The position numbers were made by a program, and so were the translations under genes. DNA of 64,000 nucleotides, taken from NCBI RefSeq assembly GCF_042453785.1, contig NC_091668.1, positions 689,501-753,500 on the forward strand, written 5' to 3'. Under the pieces are notes generated by a model. That model made no database searches. It was not told where the DNA came from and was given only the letters and a program-made list of their open reading frames with translations. Of the stretch, positions 60,911-64,000 are shown one piece after another. Position 1 is the stretch's first letter, and each line of letters starts with the position of its first letter. The stretch comes from Malus domestica (lineage: Eukaryota; Streptophyta; Magnoliopsida; Rosales; Rosaceae).

Positions 60911-61849
60911 AACAATTATAAATCTCATACCAACAAAATTTTGAGTTAAAAAAAAAAGTTTTTAAGTGAGATTCTTAAGAAATGTTTTGAGAAATAATAA
61001 TAAGGGAGTTTTAATGAAAATGACTTAGACCAAGACTATTTTAATAAAAAAACACACCCAATAGTTATCTTTAGTCAAAAAACACCTCAAAAGTAACCAT
61101 AAAGACATTGGCCTCCAATTCTACATGGCTTGATTACAGAGCCCAACAATAACAAAAATAAGTTTTCAAAATTACCCCAACATAAAGAAGACTTGACTTT
61201 AGTGCAGGTTCTTTAAAGAGTGAGATCCCCATTTTAGCCACAAAATGGAGATGATGCGCTCATCCATTCTGAGATCATGCGGCTGGATTTAACGTGCCTT
61301 TTGTTTTTTTTTGTTTTTCTTTCAACGGGAGAAATAATGGCAGAAGAACAAGGGGGCGCAAGTTTGAAACCTTTTGTTTTCTAGGTTTTTCTTCCTTCAT
61401 TCTTGGTGCATATATCAATCTTTGAATTTCCTTGTCCAAATTAGATTCAGATTTGGAGAATAACCTGACTTTGAGAAGAAAAAAAAAAACCCAAATTATT
61501 GAATCTAATCTCCAAAACTAGAATTAAAAAGAAACGAACAAGAAAAGAGCTGTGCAATTGAATCAAAGAAGAGGATGCTCAAACTGAATCCAGTTTCCAT
61601 GGAACTGGAAGAAACCAAAAGCCCCAATTCCTTGCACCCATTTCTCCTTAAAACTAGAAAGAAAAATAAATCTGTACCCTTGATAGACCACCACCTAACT
61701 ACCATCCACCCTCCCCAATTACAAAAATTTGGACAATAAAAGGAAAATAGAAAAAGCAGACAAGAAAGAGACAGAAAAGTGACTTCAACCATGGCTTTCA
61801 ACTTTCATTTTTGATGTGTCATCATCCATTGCTTTTAACCTTTCATCTT
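60911..61849. other. Intergenic DNA, no gene seen
   Basis: AT-rich with short homopolymers. The minus-strand frame at 61505-61801 is hydrophobic and Ser/Phe-rich with no recognisable domain. Confidence 0.35.
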
Positions 61850-62460
61850 CTAGAAATAGTGTGCGTTATATTTTGTTGTATTTATAAGAATAGTGTTTAT
61901 TTTGTTCCCTTTCAGAAATAGTGTAAGTTATTTTAGTTCAGTTTCAGAAATAATATGGGTTATTTTGGTTCAGTTTTAGAAATAGTGTGAGTTATTTCTA
62001 GTTCCAGAAATAGTATGAGTTATTTTGGTTTAGTTTCATAAATAGTGTGAGTTATTTTGTTCTAGTTCCAAAAATAGTATAGGTTATTTTGGTTCCAGAA
62101 ATAGTGTGGATTATTTTATTGTAGGTTTAGAAATAGTGTGAGTTATTTGGAAGTAGTTCGAGAAATATTATGAGTCATATTTGTTCAATTTCAGAAATAC
62201 TGTGAGTTATTTTGTAGTAGTTATAGAAATAGCGTGAGTCATATTGATTCAATTTCAGAAATAGTGTGATTATTTTGCTATAGTTTCAGAAATAATGTTC
62301 ATTTTGTTACAATCCAGAAATAGTGTAAGTTATTTTGATTTATTCCATAAATAGTGTGGCTTATTTTGTTGTAGTTTCATAAATAATATGGGTTATTTTG
62401 CAGTAGTTCCAAAAATAGTGTAAGTTATTTTAGTTTAGTTTTGAGAAGTTCCATAAATAA
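61850..62460. repeat. Degenerate minisatellite, about 32-bp unit
   Basis: About 17 copies of TTTCAGAAATAGTGTGAGTT followed by ATTTTGGTTCAG, with substitutions and occasional skipped bases. Some units read TTTCATAAATAGTGTG, the same core as the 7.7-8.3 kb array. Confidence 0.82.
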
Positions 62461-62565
62461 TACAAGATTACCTCCATAAAATCACAAACAAGAATATGTA
62501 ATCACACGTTTGGACTCATGTTCAACAAATACTTTATAAATATTCAATTTTATTTATTTTTATTT

Positions 62566-63570
62566 GGGTAAATCGCCAAAATAGTCCCTGAGATTTGTAT
62601 AACTCATCACTTTGGTCCCTGAGATTCCAAATCGATAAAAGTGGTCCCTGAGATTGTTCACCATCCGTCATTTTGGTCATTTCGTTAAAAACTCCGCTAA
62701 GTGTCCCAGAGCTTTGGCCAGAAGTTTGGGCAATTTTCAAAGCTTCGTAACTCAATCGTTTCTTAACCAAATTCGACTTATAATATATCAAAATGAAGAT
62801 AGGAAAGTGTAGAATAAGATTATACCTATTTCAAAGCCCAATGGTTGCCAGAGATTGCTGAAAAATAGCCTCAAAGTTGATTGGTCCGAGTGAAAACTTG
62901 AAAACTCGCCGGAAACTGGGTAAACTTTAAACGTTCATAACTTCTTCAATACTCAACGAAATCAAGTGATTCAAAAACGAAAATCATAATTCTCGACGAG
63001 ACAAAGAGAATGGTACCTTTTTAAATGGCTAACTCGCCATGGTTTGGCCAAAAAAGGTCTCGAAAGTGGCTAACTCGAGACCAAGATAGCCATTTTCGAG
63101 CCATTTTTCAACCAAACCACGGCGCGTTAGCCGTAAAAAAAAAAAAAGGTACCATTCTCTTTTTCTCATCGAGAAGTATGATTTTCGTTTTTGAATCACT
63201 TGATTTTGTTGAGTATTGAAGAAGTTATGAACATTTAAAGTTTACCCAGTTTCCGGCGAGTTTTTAAGTTTTCACTCAAACCAGTCAACTTTGACACTAT
63301 TTTCCGGCAATATCTAGCAACCATTGGGCTTCAAAATAGGTATAATCTTATTCTACACTTTCCTATCTTCATTTTGATATATTATGGGTCGAATTTTGTT
63401 AAGAAACGATTGAGTTACGAAGTTTTGAAAATTGCCCAAACTTCCTGACAAGAGCTCCGGGATACTTAACGGATTTTTAACGGAATGACCAAAATGATAG
63501 ATGGTGGACAATCTCAAGGACCAAAGTGATGAGTTATGCAAATCTCAAGAACCATTTTGGCGATTTACCC
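62566..63570. mobile_element. Mutator-like foldback element, 1005 bp, 9-bp target duplication
   Basis: The ends are GGGTAAATCGCCAAAATAG and CATTTTGGCGATTTACCC. They are flanked by TTTTTATTT (62557-62565) and TTTTTGTTT (63571-63579), one mismatch. The two arms are inverted copies over nearly 490 bp (for example AACTCAATCGTTTCTTAAC / TTAAGAAACGATTGAGTT). A short loop around 63050-63150 contains GGCTAACTCGAGACC-like motifs. No transposase. It shares the GGGTAAAT terminus with the 5.9-kb element. Confidence 0.87.
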
Positions 63571-63579
63571 TTTTTGTTT

Positions 63580-64000
63580 TTTAATTTTATATTGGAGCAA
63601 GGACATGAGAACCCCATTTGAAATGGTGACTTCTCTCCGTGAGAACTGAATTGGGATGTCCCAATCTAAATTTATTATTGAGTAGGTTTGTGTTGGGCTC
63701 TTGCTTTTAGCCCTGTTTTTCAACCAATAAAAATGGTGACTTCTTTCCTCCCCTCTCTCTCAACCTCTGTGTGCCAAAATCTAAGTAAAATGCTTAATTA
63801 AATGCTACCCTTAATTCAGTTTGACAAGCTTCTAAATTCTACTACTAATTGTACATTTTAAAATGAGAACTGCTAAACAGACTCCTCATCCAAGTAAGTC
63901 TCATGGAAATCGTTATACACGTCCTCTATCTTGATAATATAAGCAAAACAAGCCCACCACAAAACAAATAAATAAAGGTATAATAAAATAAGTGCAGTAA
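63580..64000. other. Intergenic DNA to the window end, no gene seen
   Basis: No open frame, repeat or RNA feature could be supported. Confidence 0.35.

Overview
This window looks like nuclear DNA of a eudicot, probably a rosaceous tree of the apple/pear group. The evidence is spliced genes with GT-AG introns, plant-only families (RAC/ROP GTPase, EXL-type GDSL lipases, STUNTED-type kinase, BOI-type RING ligase), very AT-rich intergenic DNA, and dense small transposons. The rosaceous placement rests mainly on remembered repeat families (an RTE-type LINE, and an LTR-type element rich in the ATCGAAGAGGC motif) and is an inference. Nothing prokaryotic or organellar was seen.

Layout. 0-16 kb: two EXL-type GDSL esterase/lipase genes on the minus strand, the first cut by the window edge and the second complete (5 exons, 380 aa). 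They are separated by about 11 kb of repeats, including a 1.2-kb Mutator-like foldback element. 16-22 kb: no gene; a tandem repeat carrying a hAT element and several MITEs. 22-26 kb: FREE1, an ESCRT-associated FYVE protein (10 exons, 575 aa). 27-37 kb: a repeat island with a solo-LTR-like segment, a 5'-truncated RTE LINE with a long open reverse-transcriptase frame, an LTR-type element encoding a 224-aa coiled-coil protein, and a second RTE fragment. 38-40 kb: a BOI-related RING E3 ligase. 41-42.6 kb: one PIF/Harbinger-like element nested in another. 43-45 kb: a mitochondrial PGES2-like GST-fold protein (6 exons, 323 aa). 46-48 kb: a STUNTED-type kinase whose N-terminal exons are not found. 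51-53.6 kb: a RAC/ROP GTPase (7 exons, 196 aa), convergent with an ABCB13/14-type transporter at 54-58.5 kb (9 exons, 1246 aa). 58.8-64 kb: MITEs, an LTR, an RTE fragment, a minisatellite and a second foldback element.

The genes form no operon-like unit. They are independent housekeeping, trafficking and signalling genes. The most informative structure is in the mobile DNA: at least nine elements whose exact or near-exact target-site duplications can be read directly (9-11 bp Mutator-type, 8 bp hAT, 3 bp Harbinger, and a SINE with a 9-bp direct repeat). Several lie just upstream of genes or inside introns. I do not see a convincing new biological system. The best leads are the protein-coding LTR-type element flanked by RTE fragments, the Mutator-type MITE family upstream of two genes, and the kinase lacking its expected N-terminus.
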